Notes under the pieces: model-generated | Told to the model about the DNA's origin: nothing | What the model saw: the letters and a program-made list of their open reading frames with translations, nothing else | Database searches by the model: none | Translations under genes and position numbers: made by a program | Assembly: GCA_004352715.1 (NCBI GenBank) | Contig: SCFE01000054.1 | Location: 2,046,531-2,110,530, forward strand | Direction of reading: 5' to 3' | Length of the DNA: 64,000 bases | Source: Hofstenia miamia | Lineage: Eukaryota; Xenacoelomorpha; Acoela | Part shown: positions 11,973-25,423 of the stretch, piece by piece | How positions within the stretch are numbered: the stretch's first letter is position 1 | How the letters are laid out: each line of letters starts with the position of its first letter

Positions 11973-12478
11973 CGATGTTTGAAAAACTTGTTTGATGCGT
12001 GGCTAAAGATTGTTCAATCAGCTTTAGATAAAATATACGACATTTAATTTTGTGACTTCAAAGTATCTCGTTGATACAGTATCTGTTCCCATGGCAATAG
12101 TGCTTGTCGCAGGTCTCATTCAATTCTTCTTAAGATACAAGCTTAAATTATTAATGTCTTGTACAATAATTGAAAGCAGATTTCTGCAATTGATTTTTAA
12201 AAAGAATCGTGAAATAATTCACTGTATATTTCTCTTAACCCATGCGAATATTGATTTATCTCATGTGAATTTAGCAAAGCGCATTGAAATAATTCACTTT
12301 ACAATTTTATATAGGAAAGCCTCCCAAAGTAAACACAAGGCATGTGCCATTGACTTTCGCATATGCTGAATATACTACACTTGCAAAAAAGTATTTTCTT
12401 TAAATCAAGATTAAATCTATATGACTGTGTCAGCTTTCCCGATTAATCAAACATATAATAGAATTGTAAGTTATCTTA
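11323..12478. other. Non-coding stretch with two (TA)n tracts
   Basis: Contains (TA)n at 11393-11427 and 11938-11970. The open frames at 11536-11748 and 12052-12369 have no recognisable domain, repeat or splice context, and I do not call them genes. Confidence 0.35.
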
Positions 12479-12703
12479 GGCCACGGTTAGACTAGTGATT
12501 AGCTCAAAAGTGATCTATCACATTTTGAGTGAATCGCACTTCTAACTACCCAGGATAATTAGCGATGTGACGATCACGAAGAAATCGTGCGCGTTCGATT
12601 TCCTTGTGATCGTCACATCGCTAATTATCTAGGGTGATTAGACGTGCAACGCTTTCAAACTTGACAGATCACTTTTAACCAATCACCTAGTGTAACCGTG
12701 GCC
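12479..12703. mobile_element. Fold-back MITE with TTA duplication (Harbinger-like), 225 bp
   Basis: The two halves are near-complete inverted repeats: GGCCACGGTTAGACTAG at the left pairs with the complementary CTAGTGTAACCGTGGCC at the right, and the centre has perfectly paired GATGTGACGATCAC arms. A TTA trinucleotide flanks both ends (12476-12478 and 12704-12706), as expected for PIF/Harbinger-type insertion. It has no coding capacity. A diverged relative lies at 59,339-59,479. Confidence 0.75.
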
Positions 12704-12865
12704 TTATTAGAACATTGTAATATAATTGCTATATCTTTTTCTTGCGCCCCTAAATTACATGGGCTTGCTACGCTTCGGTCTATGCAATCTTTTGTACATG
12801 TTAAGAACTGTAGATCAATCCACTTTCAGGATTAGCCATTCCTTTCCTGTCCCCTTAGCATAAAA

Positions 12866-14050
12866 TAATAATAATAATCTTTAATTAAATTAGTAAAATT
12901 CAATTGATTCACAAAAATGAGAAATTCGAATTAAAGACAATGAGATAATTTAAGACTAAGATAACGATCATGAAACATTGTTAGGTATTTTATAAACATA
13001 GTCGAAAGCGGTAAGCCTGTATCTTAGTCTCTGGATATAGTCAGTTCTAGAAGGGAGTATATCATGTATTATGTATCTTTGTAAAACTTCTCGTTTATGA
13101 CTTTCCCTGTAATTTTTGTTGGAAAATGGCCGTCTATAATGCAGTATATACAGCTCTCAGATACACAGAGTCTATTTTATCAAGTAGATATGAGAGGAAC
13201 CACTCGAAACCTGAATTCCGTAAAGTTCAATAGGTTCAATCAATTGCTTACATAACAGGTCCAAATGGCATTTTGTGTAACTCAAGTGTTTAAGTTCCAG
13301 TAAGATAAATAATTGACTAGAAGCCTTTTCCACACTTCTGTTAACATGCGGTGCAAAAGAGAGATTATCAGTAAATCGAATATCCAGCACTTTCAGTTCG
13401 TTTCCGATTCCAATTCCACTAGCAGCAGGGATAACCAAGTTTTTGGAATTCTATATTTGTAGCTCGTTTGATTTAGAATTATTTAAAATGAAATTGTTTT
13501 CCTTACACCATTAAGTGTTGCTGATAGCTTTTTTAGCTCCATCATTGGCAAATTTAACAATATCGGTATCAGGTCAGATTGAAACTGAGAGGGCCCAAAA
13601 TTGCTGCCTTTTAGAACACCACTATTTGACATGCTAATTGTAGAATTAAACTTTTGCATGGAAACACATCTGCTTCTGTTCATGAGGAACGATCTCACCA
13701 AGTTAATAACAAAGAGACAAATTTTTGGCTCAATTTTCTTAAATTGTGAGATGATAAACCTGTAAGGAAAACTGTCAAACACTTCACTGAGATCTAATGA
13801 AACTATTCGGATGTAATCACAATCTTTCTTTTTAAATTTCTTATAATTCTCAAAAAATGAAGCAAAGCAAAGTTTGTTGATGAATTCTTACGAAAACCAA
13901 ATTGATTTTTTTAGAAATTTATTGTAGCTATTATTAATGAAGTTGTCGAACAGAAATCTTTAAAAGATTCTAAGTAAAATCGAAGCAACGGAGATGGGTC
14001 GTAGCATATCCAAATATATAACTTTCACGACAGACTTTAAACACGTTAGG
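12866..14050 (-). pseudogene. CR1-like LINE relic with reverse transcriptase motifs
   Basis: Read on the minus strand with frameshifts, RT blocks occur in the normal order. A QFGFR-like block and a motif-A-like VSLDLSEVFDSFPYRF lie near 13,770-13,910. Motif B, SNSGVLKGSNFGP, is near 13,600. A degenerate motif C, FANDG in place of the usual YADD, is near 13,540. WCKENNFILNNSKS follows near 13,490, then the post-palm region with IRFTDNLSFAPHVNRS and LLELKHL near 13,200-13,400. The relic runs out in AT-rich sequence and an ATTATTATT-type tail near 12,866-12,885. The two longer frames, 13,172-13,438 and 13,483-13,782, are pieces of this one dead gene. The loss of an aspartate in motif C confirms that it is inactive. 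Confidence 0.7.
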
Positions 14051-15953
14051 AAAAATATTTTATTTAGGAACCCAGGAGATTGCAATATAATGAATCAACG
14101 ACTTTAGTACTAAGTCAGAGACTTAAGATTTAGGTTTTATGATGTATGTTTGTCATTTTCTGCTTGAATGTTGAAATTCTAGGATATGAAAGAATTTATG
14201 TTATGTCTAACCTAGGAAATTACGCCGAACGTCTGAATTTCCAAAATAATATCAGTTAAAGTTGATCCAAATATATACCCGCTAATTCTTCCAAAATTCA
14301 TTAAAAAATTCTCATAATATTTTTAACGACTTTGAAAAATACCATCAAAAGACCTTAGAAAAGAACTTAAATTAGTTTGAATAAATCACCAGTATAGACT
14401 TTTCGCAATTAAGTGTTTGTTAGAAACAGCAAGAAATATTAAATAAACAATTCATTCGTTTGATTTGAAAGTTCATTGACGTTTCACGGTTACCAATATG
14501 TGTAAATATGACAAAACAATAAAGAACATTTTAAAATACAAAATTCCAATTCTAGAATTGATATTTGAGCCAAAATAGAAATCATTAAAATTGGACAAAA
14601 TCAATATTGATATGTCATTAAATAGCATGAGCTATTCTATTGAAAACACAATCAAGATTTAAAACGCAGTGATCATTTCGTATATAATTTTTTAAAAATG
14701 GAAATTATGTAAAACTGCTGATAACGAAAGAATATGTGCATGAACTAAATAGACTGTTGAAATTATACCCGAGTTGGACTAATATTATAGGTTTTCACAA
14801 AAATCACATGTAATATTTTGTTGCTAAATTTACTATACATTATACAGTACAGATTTCCCGCTATAATTTAGACTCTATAAATAACTACTATTTCCCAAAT
14901 GTATATTTGAAGTATAAAATTATGTTCTCAAATGTTTTTAATATCAATATTTGACTACATAAAATTATGCTAGAAGCAAAAGAATTAATTTAATGACGCA
15001 TTGTGGGAATTCGACATTTCCTTTAATGCTAAAATACTGTGAATGCATACATCCATTAACGATGATACTTGTAAAAAAGGGGATGCCTTTTAGTTCCAAT
15101 GTACGATAATTGTTTTAATTGCTAGCATATTAAGAAAACCACGGCATGAAATCTTCTGATGTCTTTGACTTCATTGAATTCGGCTGCTCTGTTCTAAAAG
15201 AAAAGTGATAATATTTTATTAACACTTTCATTAAATAAATATTCCTTTTCAAGCAATCAATTTAATTATAATTTTATGCGTAGTTAAATTGACTAATATC
15301 ATTAGTAGAAATTTTGCATTTGTAAACAACCATTGAATTATATTCCAAAAATTCATAAAATTTTTTTATCAGTTAATATTTTATAATATCACTTCTCTTT
15401 TCTGTATTTTTAGAGTTGTCAGTTAAAATTGATTGCGAAATATAGCTTAATTTCGTAAAATGTAATAAAGAAATCCCCAATATAGTCTTCCATAAAACCT
15501 GTGACACAATTTATGATAATTAGATTTATGAGTAACTATAAATATGAACACTTTAGTTATATTTTCATTCTGTGAAATATCACAGGTTGTTGGCTTCTTA
15601 GAAATGGCTAAATATTATATCAGGTGCTATAGTATACTATAAAACATATTTATATTGAAAAAAATATAAAATAATTTGAGCTAGCTATTATATTTAGATT
15701 GCTACTTATATTATATTAATAAGTTTTATATTATTCATAATATTATTTATCATCATTATTATTTTTTTTCTAAGTAAACGCATTTTTTAAGTTCGTAATA
15801 TGGGCATAGAGCTTTCAAGCATTTCCAAAAAAGTTTGCAGGATGTTACTGAAAAATTGTTACCACCTATAAGTGATTTTGAACAGACGAAAAGCAATCAC
15901 AATTTTTAGGCTTTTAAAGTCGTAAAAATACAATATCTAAAGCAAAAGCCTTA

Positions 15954-15994
<41 letters not shown>

Positions 15995-17777
15995 TTTGTA
16001 CCAAATAATACCAAGATATTATTTAGTTGTGCTTAAACCAATATATAATTAAGCAGGAAAACTAACTTAGGGCTATAACACCCAGAACAAAAAATCGTCG
16101 CATGGCAAGAAAACACCCCAAATATTCAGTGGCGAGGAAACTTAGGCATTTGCTATAAATTTTACATAAGCCTCGCTACTTAGTCGTAATTGTTTGAACT
16201 GGCATAAAATATATCTCACTTCTACATAATAGGGTGAATTTATCCTTCAAGAATGAATGATGATTTTCAAAAGTTTAACTCATTCATATTTCTTTTTTAT
16301 AACGAATTTAGGTATGTACATAAAAATTCCATATTACAATTAATAATTTTCATTTATTTATTAAAGCCATTCACTGTTGATAAAACTTCTGTTGTAGTTT
16401 TGGACCACTGTTCAGGTAAATTTCAAAAAAAAATTTTTAATTCCCAATTTGGTTGCTATCTTAAACATAATAACTGCAAATGTATATGCTTAAGTTAAAA
16501 AATACATCGTAAGTCAAGGCGGTGTATATTTAACAGGGCCTGCCATCCTTAAATTTCCTAATGCATACATGAATATCAGTGTATACAGGTAACAATTGTA
16601 ACAAATTGATTTTTTAAAATGAGCTATATCCTAATTTATTTTCAAAATGCTTCTTTTAAGTAAGAGCAACATGTCACGCTTTATAATTTAACCTGATTCT
16701 TAACAATATTTTTTGACATAATTTAAAGTAGTTTTTAAGTTGTCTGTCAAAATAGAGAAACTACAAACGTCTGAAATATCAATGTGTTAGCAATAAATTC
16801 TGTGAACGGTGTAAAAAACTCTACCTAATTTCAAAAACTAAGAGTAACGAATTAAAAAACCTCTTAACGTTTAATAGAAAATCTCTGCTATTAACATTCT
16901 ATGAAAAGAAAGTGTTTTGTAAAACAATTATTTCCTTTGAATTTATTTTATACAAAATACGAAATTTCTTTCCCTAGCGTACTCATTATTTTTTCAAAGT
17001 GTACACGTTTCGTAATGCATTTGATGGGTCTACTGGTTTATTGTTTTGAAAAAAATATTCACAAATTCACCTTTTTAATCTCTTGTTTAAATTTTTCAAA
17101 GTGATTAATAAGGTAAACTTTGAGTCATTCAGTTGCTGATTTGCAAAATTAGTTGCGATGTCTGAATAAAAGTATCCAATTTATTTTTCGTAAAAACTAT
17201 TTTTAGAAAATTTTCACTGAAATATCTGCTCCTGAGTGGCTTTTAAAGGCGCATCAAATACCAAATTTCAAAATACATGATCACAACAGATGCTAGAGAT
17301 CATGTAGATTCTAAAAAATTTACATTTTACACATAAATTACTTAACTTTCCGAATTTGCTATCAGCTCTAGAAAGCCCGACTGGTCAAGTTTGACCAGTT
17401 GGCAAACATGAAATGCATTAATAAAGCCTCATGTGATGAGAATTTAAGTAGAAAAATAGCAGATTTTGTTCTTCTGTTACTTTCCTTTCATTTGCTTTTT
17501 CCGTTAGTTTTAATTCAGTTGGTGAAGACTGACAACTGCATGGATTTAAGACATTCAAAATTACACATGCAAGTCCTTTTGCTACCGAAAATGTATTTTG
17601 TTGTGATTTAAAGTGCTTTTTGCATGCAAAAATGTGTACCAATTAAAGGGTTATCTCTGAAAAAAAACTTTGTTAAATGAGCTTTGAGCTTTCATTGAAG
17701 AAGGAATATGAATAGTGTTTCGCCTAGACTCCGATCTATAGGGAGGGGGAGCGGAATTCGAATCTTGAGGGGGTTGT

Positions 17778-17808
<31 letters not shown>

Positions 17809-18780
17809 TGCATTGCGGGAATATGTAAGCTATAACAGTATTGTGATGACTATTCCTGAAAAAAACAAACAAACACATGTTGCATTGACTATTAAAGCGT
17901 CTCATTGCGATATTGTTTTATTGTGTACAGTTCATAGCCGACATGACATGGCTCATGAACCGACCAGCCGAAGGTTTTGTCAAGAAATCCTGAAAAATGT
18001 AGCACAATGAACTATAAATAGAATCTGTTTTTATTGATTAAGAAGAATTTAATATTTAATTGCAATTCTCCGGTAACAGCAACTACTTAGCATGCAACTG
18101 TTCCAACCTCAGACTCTCGGGAACATTTGGACGATACTTCGCACATTATTTTATTTATTAGGCCAATTTGAAAGAACTTTTAATCTTAATTTGGCGAGAT
18201 TTCCATAGGCACAGGTTCTACAAGTGATGTCCACTAATTGAAATTACTGAATATCAAGCTTCTTGCAACTTAATATTTATAGAATTAGTTAAGCAAAAAC
18301 ATGGTTTACTTTGATGTTCGTTCCCCTTCAAACAGTTGGTTCTAAAGATTTCTGTCAGATGCTTCACCAATGAATTGATTTTGATGTAAATTTCCTAAGG
18401 CAAGGAATAATCAACTGGATTGAGTATGAGAATATACCATGGATGCCATTAATAAGAACCATAATTTGATATCCAATTCAGCAATTTATTTAACATCAAA
18501 TAATGAGAATTACTTGTAGGTAAGTAAAGAAATCAATATGCAAATATAGCAACAAATATTTTAAAATGTGTGACTACATGACCTACTAGATGTCATTTTA
18601 GAAATGTACTTTTTCCATTTTGAAATTCAAATATCAATACATTTTGTACTAATATATTATATTGTTGACTTTTGCAAGGTCTAATGAATTTAAGAAGTCA
18701 TAGCAGTGCAAAAAATTAGATATGAATGATTTTGATCAACTATGTCAAATTTAATTACATAATAATATGAGCACGAGTAT
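14051..18780. other. Long AT-rich non-coding stretch
   Basis: About 4.7 kb without a frame I can support. It holds (TA)n at 15957-15990 and 17780-17809; the latter is followed by TTGCATTGC, a word that also follows (TA)n at 34,158. A short inverted repeat (CTGGTCAAGTTTGACCAG) lies near 17,382. The open frames at 16253, 16901, 17399 and 17813 look like chance. Confidence 0.35.
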
Positions 18781-18789
18781 TAAAATACA

Positions 18790-19310
18790 AGTTCAAAAAT
18801 ATGCTGCCGAGACAAGTAAAGATAATGGTGAAAGTATACCGCTCTCATAAAATGGATTTGAAACAGGAAGTCTGCAACAGTCACATAAACTAGACGCCAG
18901 TTCACAGAAGTTGAAAGACTTTCTATAATTAGTAGGAGCAAAATTAAGAAGTCGGGGAAGGATAAAGTACAAAAGAATGGGTAGAGTAGCATTAATAAAA
19001 TATATACGTGGCATATTCCAATATTGAGATGCTATTTAGAACAGTGAGATTGAATATGAATGAGGTTAAAGACGAGAAAATTTCCAGAAGAAGAAGTTGC
19101 ATGTGACCTAAATGGAGCTTGCGTAAGCAGTTCGAGCTTAAAACGGAATATAGTAAAAAGACAAAATAATACAAAGAAAATTTGAAGTTGGAGATTCTAT
19201 AGGACAGCAACAAAAAGAAAAAGATCATTGAAGTAATTATTGGTAAGTAAAATCGAAAAAGTAGGTAAAGTGATAAGATAGACATAGAATTTTTTGGTGT
19301 GGTAGTTGAA
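18790..19310 (+). pseudogene. Decayed copy of the 8.3-kb retrotransposon family
   Basis: The plus strand at about 18,975-19,130 aligns by eye with 8,460-8,640. In broken frames it gives INKIYTWHIPILRC, corresponding to the AINTWAIPVLRY segment of the better copy, then WNMNEVKDEKISRR and CDLNGA, corresponding to KNELRELDRETRK and FNLNGD. Stops and indels are frequent. The minus-strand frames at 18780-19315 are antisense shadows rich in Phe and Leu. Confidence 0.5.
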
Positions 19311-19524
19311 GCCAACTTATTATTTGCTTTTAAAATTTTGATTACTCGATTGTGTTGAACCTGTTTTTTAAATCAACAAAAATATTTTTTAAAAAATTCA
19401 ACATTTATTGTTTTAGTGGACGTGGGAAAAAATTTCCTTTGCATAAATTAGGATGGCTTTTCTTTTTCTAATCAATTTAATGTTATGTTGTTAAGCGTAT
19501 GGAGTGCGCATGTCTAAGCAGCCA

Positions 19525-19959
19525 ATATATACATATATATATTGATCAGATGTAACTCACATATAATTTTAAAGGTCCGATGTAATTTTTTCATATATAT
19601 TTATCAATTGTAATAGATGTAATCAATATCTTTTTATAAAAAAATTGAATTTTAAAAACATATATGAATTTGAATCATCTTAGTGAAAGAAAATTTAATA
19701 TTACATGCATGCAAAACATGTTACATCGGACCAATATAAATTATATTATTACATCTGACCAATATAAAAAATAAGTCAAAAAGTTTTACAAATAAAAATA
19801 TTTTTTTGCATTGCATTTTCATATTTTGGTGTAAGTAATACATTGTAATAGAAAAAAATATTAATTTTTCTTCCTACCCTCAAAGTCAGATGTACAAGCC
19901 AAATTTGTAGTTTTTGGCCAGATGTAATTTAAAAGTGCAAAAATGTATGTTGCATCTGA

Positions 19960-20006
<47 letters not shown>
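19525..20006. repeat. Cluster of CATCTGACCAATATA-type motifs in both orientations
   Basis: The word TTACATCGGACC occurs at 19721-19732 with an exact inverted partner at 19574-19585. TTACATCTGACC is at 19749-19760 and TGCATCTGAC at 19951-19960. Inverted forms (GATCAGATGTAA near 19,543 and GGCCAGATGTAA near 19,916) also occur. The cluster ends in a 44-bp (TA)n tract at 19963-20006. This suggests a degenerate fold-back or satellite-like element; I cannot define its ends. Confidence 0.5.
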
Positions 20007-20008
<2 letters not shown>

Positions 20009-20955
20009 CAAACACATTTCTGTGTTATTGATTTGCAATAGTGCTATACATGGCACTTGTTTCAAGGAATAATGTATTGCAATTAATTGTATCTAATAGC
20101 TGGAGTGATTCAACGGACAATTAAAACTATTGTACTATTGAATGTGCATATCAGATGTTTATACAACAAACTCTTCTGATAACGATTTTGACTGTCTTAG
20201 CAGTAAGAAATACTAAAATGAGGAAGAAGATCAAACTAAGTCACATTTTTGTCGGGTATGATGGTATTGACCGACAACTAGTCGATGAAAACCAAAAATT
20301 TGCTGATCGCCTGCACCGAAAAACAGATTAAAGCCAGCTTCCTGTTTGATTGCTTATGCCATACATGATCGTGAGATGACAATGGTTCGTACAATTCAAA
20401 CAAATAGGCCTGAATTGGCACCATATTTGAATTATGCACCATAAGTTTCAAATGATGAAAAATAGCATGTTTGGATTTATCTGCATGGAAAGCATTTTTA
20501 AAGCACACACTTTTTGATCCTACATGGAATCAAGGCAAAGTCTATTGTCAAATACTTTTTCTTAGAGATTTCATTGCTGATCAGTTGCAGCAGCAAAGTT
20601 GAAAGGCTTACTAGTAGGGCACCTATTGAAAATCGCAGAAGATAATCTTGCTGTCAATGCTCAATTGGCGAAAAAAAGAAACGTACTCATAACTGCAATG
20701 CATGAAATAATTTTTATGCAAAGAACATATGAAAACTTTGTATAAACTGTGTGAAAATATTTAATAACTTTTTTGAGCGCAATCCATTTTGAAGTTTCAT
20801 TAAATTTACAATACCTTCACTAAAAAACTTCTTATACGTGATGATCATGTACTTAATCAAATAAATATAGAAGCATGAATAGTGATTTTATAATAATTCC
20901 TTTAAAATATGCAATATGATATGAAATAATGTTGGTTAAATTTAAAAGTACTGCT
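20007..20955. other. Unassigned stretch
   Basis: The minus-strand frame at 20278-20508 and the plus strand at 20,250-20,700 have somewhat protein-like composition, but I cannot place them in a family. They could be a decayed transposase. Confidence 0.25.
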
Positions 20956-20959
20956 TTAA

Positions 20960-21230
20960 TCAAGTTCCGGGGACAAAAATGTCCATTTGAGGCAGAATGA
21001 ATATTTTTTTCTGCCCACTATGTGTGTGTTAACAAGGAATAGAAATATACAAAGCAAAGAGAAAGATAGTAGAAAGAACTGGCGTAAGAAACATAGTGAA
21101 TGTAGAAATTGGAAAGAGTTAAAGAGCATCAGTATAAATTGAGGCACTAGTAGCAGTAAGGAAAACAAACGGTACTTGGAAAAATTTGAATTAACTATGT
21201 CTCGAAACTGAGCTGAAAGCCAACACTATT
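20960..21230 (+). pseudogene. Decayed 3' end of the 8.3-kb retrotransposon family
   Basis: The stretch near 21,100-21,190 resembles 8,990-9,095: GGCACTAGTAGCAGTAAGG matches GGAGCACTAGGAGCAGTAAG, and a KRYLEKF frame matches KRYLEEL. It is strongly decayed and has no open frame of useful length. Confidence 0.4.
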
Positions 21231-23145
21231 AAGGCGTGAGACGAAAAGGAACAGGGTAAGGGGTTATGAAATGAAAAATATATAAAAGCCTCTTTTTTAA
21301 TAGAAAATACCGCTTAGTATGTTATGGTAAAGCCATTAAGAAGAAGCTAAATTATTATACAACATAAATTTATATTCCTCTGAAGCCGCCTCTTATAGAG
21401 TGCAGTCAGTTGGAATCGCTAATGGTAATTCACAAACACAAAATAGACGAGACTATTAATTTGCATGTGTTTGAACTATTTTTTAAAACGAAAGAAGACC
21501 TAAATTGTGTAAAATCTATGCTTTATCCGTTGTTTATTAAAAAAATAAATAAATGTCTTAAATGATTTTAATTAATATAATTATTAGCGGCGTTTTTAGC
21601 TTGTTTATGAAAAAGTTCTAGCCAAGACCCTGAAAGGGAACAATAGTGATATGAATGCGTTATGTCAATTTTTTGATGTGTACAAGCTCAATGCACTTTG
21701 TGTAATCCTACAAGAATTTGGAGAAACGTCGTTGACAAGACCGATAAGTAGAGCTTTTACAAGCAAGAATTAAGATGCGTGCAATAGGAAAGAAATAGAT
21801 GTTTTATTAATAACATTTTAGGAATACAGATAAGTATTAGTAAAGACATAATTACCTAAAAGACAATATGAGAAAATTTTCTTTAGCACTGTTAGATTTT
21901 GGAATTTTTGGAGGAGAGAAAAAACTGACAGCCAAGGAATGATTATTTGAAGTGGCATAGATGAGAAAATTTGATTTTTCAGAAAAAATCATTTATAGAG
22001 GTTCAAATGTAGAAATTCATCATTTATTGAGAAGAAAGGAAGACTAACTCTAGAAGGATATGTAAAAACGATTATTTTAAAGATTTGACCAACCAAAAAA
22101 TGCAAAGTTCAGAGGTCTGCTACAAAGCAAACCATAGCTTAAGCATAGCAGACTTGAGGGCGACATACACGTAGGAAGAGAAAAAATCTTTATTTTTACG
22201 GAAACATGTGTAGAATAATAAAATCACAAAACAGATCCAAAACTTCGGATATAGATGAAAACGCAAATTTTGGGTCTTAACTTAAAGAAATTTGGATTTC
22301 CACATATTGAACGTGCCCACATATAGAATACATGCTCATTATTATATAAAGAAGTAATTCCTAAATAACGATGATTTTAAAATTGCCAGGCTATTACATG
22401 CAAGTCTTGTGGTGTAGTTACCTATATTTGTTAAACATTTTACAGCACATAAATTCATACATCTAATCTCAAGAAATTTGAATGATTTTATTTGCAATGT
22501 AATGTGAGTTGATTTGCTTTGTATTTGTCACGGGATCATTAAAATGAATGCTGTTTGGATAGTTCATTATATAGTAAATTCAATACTTGCTGTACATCCA
22601 AGCGAAATAGATTGCCTTAAGACAAGTTTTCATTCAGGATGTTGTAGATGGACATGTTTAAACTAGAAAAATTCAATGTTTCTATTGAAAAATTAACGTT
22701 GAGAATAAATCTTTAACAATTTGTGGGAACTGTAACAGATTAATGACATAATATGTAATAGAGGATTTGTAGGTGCTAATGAAACGTCAAAATACAACAT
22801 TTGTTTCTCATTAATATACTTAATATGAAAGAAATTGAATAAAATATTTCATGGATACCAAAATGAACCTAATTTCCTCCTACAAAGAAATCTTATTATT
22901 ATCATTTCTGCTCAAAGTTTACACATTTATTGAAGCAGGAGAGTATAGCATATATATTTGCCAAAAAAGAAAGATTCCTGTAATTATTTTTAGTTAATTA
23001 GGCACTTCTGAAATCAAGTTCCACACTGTGTGTGAAAAAAGATCTTAAATTAGGTCTACTTTGCAAAAAAACTTTTACTATTTGAAAGCATTTATGTGGA
23101 ATTACAATGTGAGGACGTTAGCTGGAATAAATTTTTCGAGTACAA

Positions 23146-23183
<38 letters not shown>

Positions 23184-24050
23184 TACAGGCAGAATTAGAT
23201 CAGCGACTAAGGACTTGAAGTTGAATGGATCAAATCACAAATAACGCTGTCGAACCATAAGCATTTCAAATATATTTTTGTTTGGTACAACTTCCATTTT
23301 GAAATAGAGTTTGAGTTTATATTTTGATTATGATGATTAGTTGGTAGCAAATAATGATCCTTTGATTGTGAATTGGGCGGGTTTTGACCCTTGGATCATT
23401 GACGAATATTTTCTAGTGAAAGAGGCAGAACTAGTGTAAAACGAAAGCTGCACTAATAGAAGAAACATTTATAGTAATAATATTCACAATTTAATATTTT
23501 AGGCAAGGTTTTATAGTCACCCTTGACTGTCATATAGGTAAAATGTTTCTGGCTTTCATAGTAGTATGGCAATCTGTAAACAAATTTATCTGAATGATTG
23601 TTGTATGACTTTCTAAAAGCCCCCAAATTTTGAAATAGGTGTCTTAAAAAAATTTCATTCTTCAAAATTTAACTTTTGATGAATTTTTAGTTATTAAAAT
23701 ATTATAAATAAATGATATTTCAATTTTAAGATGCAGTAATTGATGAAGTAACTTGAAAGCAGTTGATATATAAGTAGCTAGAATATCTTCCACCAGGGAC
23801 GTATTGTGAGGGGTACATGAGAAATATTCTATTAAAGTTCCAACGTTGACTGTCTTCAAATAGAAAAAACTTTTTACGCATTTAAGAACAAAGATGATGA
23901 AGTTGACTTCAAGTTTCTTCTATTGCAGTATTTTCAAAATTTTGAAGAACTTCGACGCGTTATTGACGCTTCAATTTGATATACTCATACTTCTCTAGTA
24001 ATGGCTACCGGTAGAAATAAAAATAAATAGCTCAAGTAAAAAAAGTGGCC
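21231..24050. other. Non-coding stretch
   Basis: AT-rich sequence with (TA)n at 23150-23180. The purine-rich plus strand around 21,230-22,200 may be further retrotransposon debris but is too decayed to align by eye. No gene is supported. Confidence 0.3.
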
Positions 24051-24053
24051 ACA

Positions 24054-24385
24054 TTAACTTCTTGAGTTATGTGGTGTTGGGTTCAAAGACGTAACTTTTC
24101 CAATTCTTTCAGATTTGTGGGATTTTTTCTCAACAAAATCCTTCAGAATCTGCCTCACAATCTCTATGAGTAGTAGATCTGGTGAATTCGGTGGCCATTG
24201 CATAACTTGAATATTATAATTGGTAAAAAATTCTTTTGTCGATTTTGAGGTATGAGTGGTTACTCCATCTTGTTCTAAGATCCATGCTATATACAAAAGA
24301 GAAATTGCAAAAAATTAAAAGTTACTAATTTTTCGAAAAAATGTGACAGCCTCAATATTCTTAAGGAAGAATAATTTTGACAGAT
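24054..24385 (-). pseudogene. Tc1/mariner transposase fragment, C-terminal half of the DDE domain
   Basis: The minus-strand frame (24296 to 24054) reads a block typical of Tc1/mariner C-terminal domains: EQDGVTTHTSKST, which contains the second catalytic aspartate, then WPPNSPDLLLIE, where active elements usually have WPPNSPDLNPIE with the third acidic residue. The N-terminal half and the termini are missing nearby. A second, more damaged copy with the same flanking sequence lies at 54,785-55,120, so the repeated unit extends past the coding part to about 24,385. Confidence 0.7.
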
Positions 24386-25365
24386 TTGAAATGGAAAATT
24401 CAAGGTTAGAAAACAATGTCGACATTGTTAATTCTTTGATTGCTGAATGAAATCACTTAACTCTAAGTGCGAATGAAAAAGTGACATTCCAAATGAAATT
24501 AATTTATTATACATGTTGCAAGGGGTGTTTGCACCATTTCTTATTAACAATATCATTTATGAAATTCTTCTAAAAAATTTAGTGGTAAAAGTTAGTTTAG
24601 ATGAATTTTTTATCAGCTAAATATATATGAAATCTAAAATTTATTTAATTATAAAAGTATTGCATCAACACCATTCAATATATATCTATGAATATTTGGA
24701 AAACTAAATTCACACTTCTAAAGCATTAAAATGAACCTTAGGATAACTATATATATATATATATATATAGTACGCGCAAACAAGTTCGAGTCACGGTTAA
24801 ACATTAACATTTTTAGAATGACTAGATGCAACTTTATTACCTATATAGTGAACGTAGCAAACTGACTAATACATTACAGTACCTCAAACACAATAATGTT
24901 AATGCGTTTTACCACCACATTTTTTAATAACAACAAAATATCGATTTTTTTTGCTAGGTGATTCCAACCTATATATTTAATATATATATATATATATATA
25001 TATGTATACAGTTAAAGTTTAACATCTTCAATGTGAGTATTAGGCCTTGCTCTAAATATTACATTGAAAGCACATTGACTTGAAACACTGGAAATGACAT
25101 TCCTACTGCTGTAAAAACTGGATGTGCATAACACAAAATTGTTATTTTAGTCAGACAGCTTTTGTTGTCCAAAACATAAATGCAGCACACTGCTCTTCTG
25201 CGGTTTCAAATGGCCATGCAATTATAAACATTTGATTTTAAAGTATGAAACATCACTTTTTAAATTACATCCTATTGTGAATTCTTGCCACAAATTTCGT
25301 TTTGGATCACGTAGTGAAACACAAAGAGCTTATTATAAGCAATAAGGTGCCCAATCTATGGGACA

Positions 25366-25423
25366 GTAAAAGCAATCCCTATGAAATCGTATGCGTAAAA
25401 GCAATCCCTATGAAATCGTATGC
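25366..25423. repeat. 29-bp perfect tandem duplication
   Basis: Units 25366-25394 and 25395-25423 are identical and head to tail. The unit begins GTAAAAGCAATCCC and ends CGTATGC. It is probably replication slippage in non-coding DNA. Confidence 0.85.

Noticed and set aside
17740-17770. tRNA-like T-arm word near GAATTCGAATC
   Set aside because: No acceptor stem or D-arm partner; I found no tRNA anywhere in the window.
18780-19315. Hydrophobic minus-strand frames resembling membrane proteins
   Set aside because: They lie antisense to a decayed retrotransposon copy; purine-rich coding DNA read backwards gives Phe/Leu-rich frames.
20278-20508. Minus-strand 76-codon frame and plus-strand pieces near 20.3-20.7 kb as a possible transposase
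   Set aside because: No motif order I could assign to piggyBac or hAT; left as unassigned.
25366-25423. CRISPR-like repeat
   Set aside because: Only two head-to-tail units without spacers in eukaryotic DNA; a simple tandem duplication.
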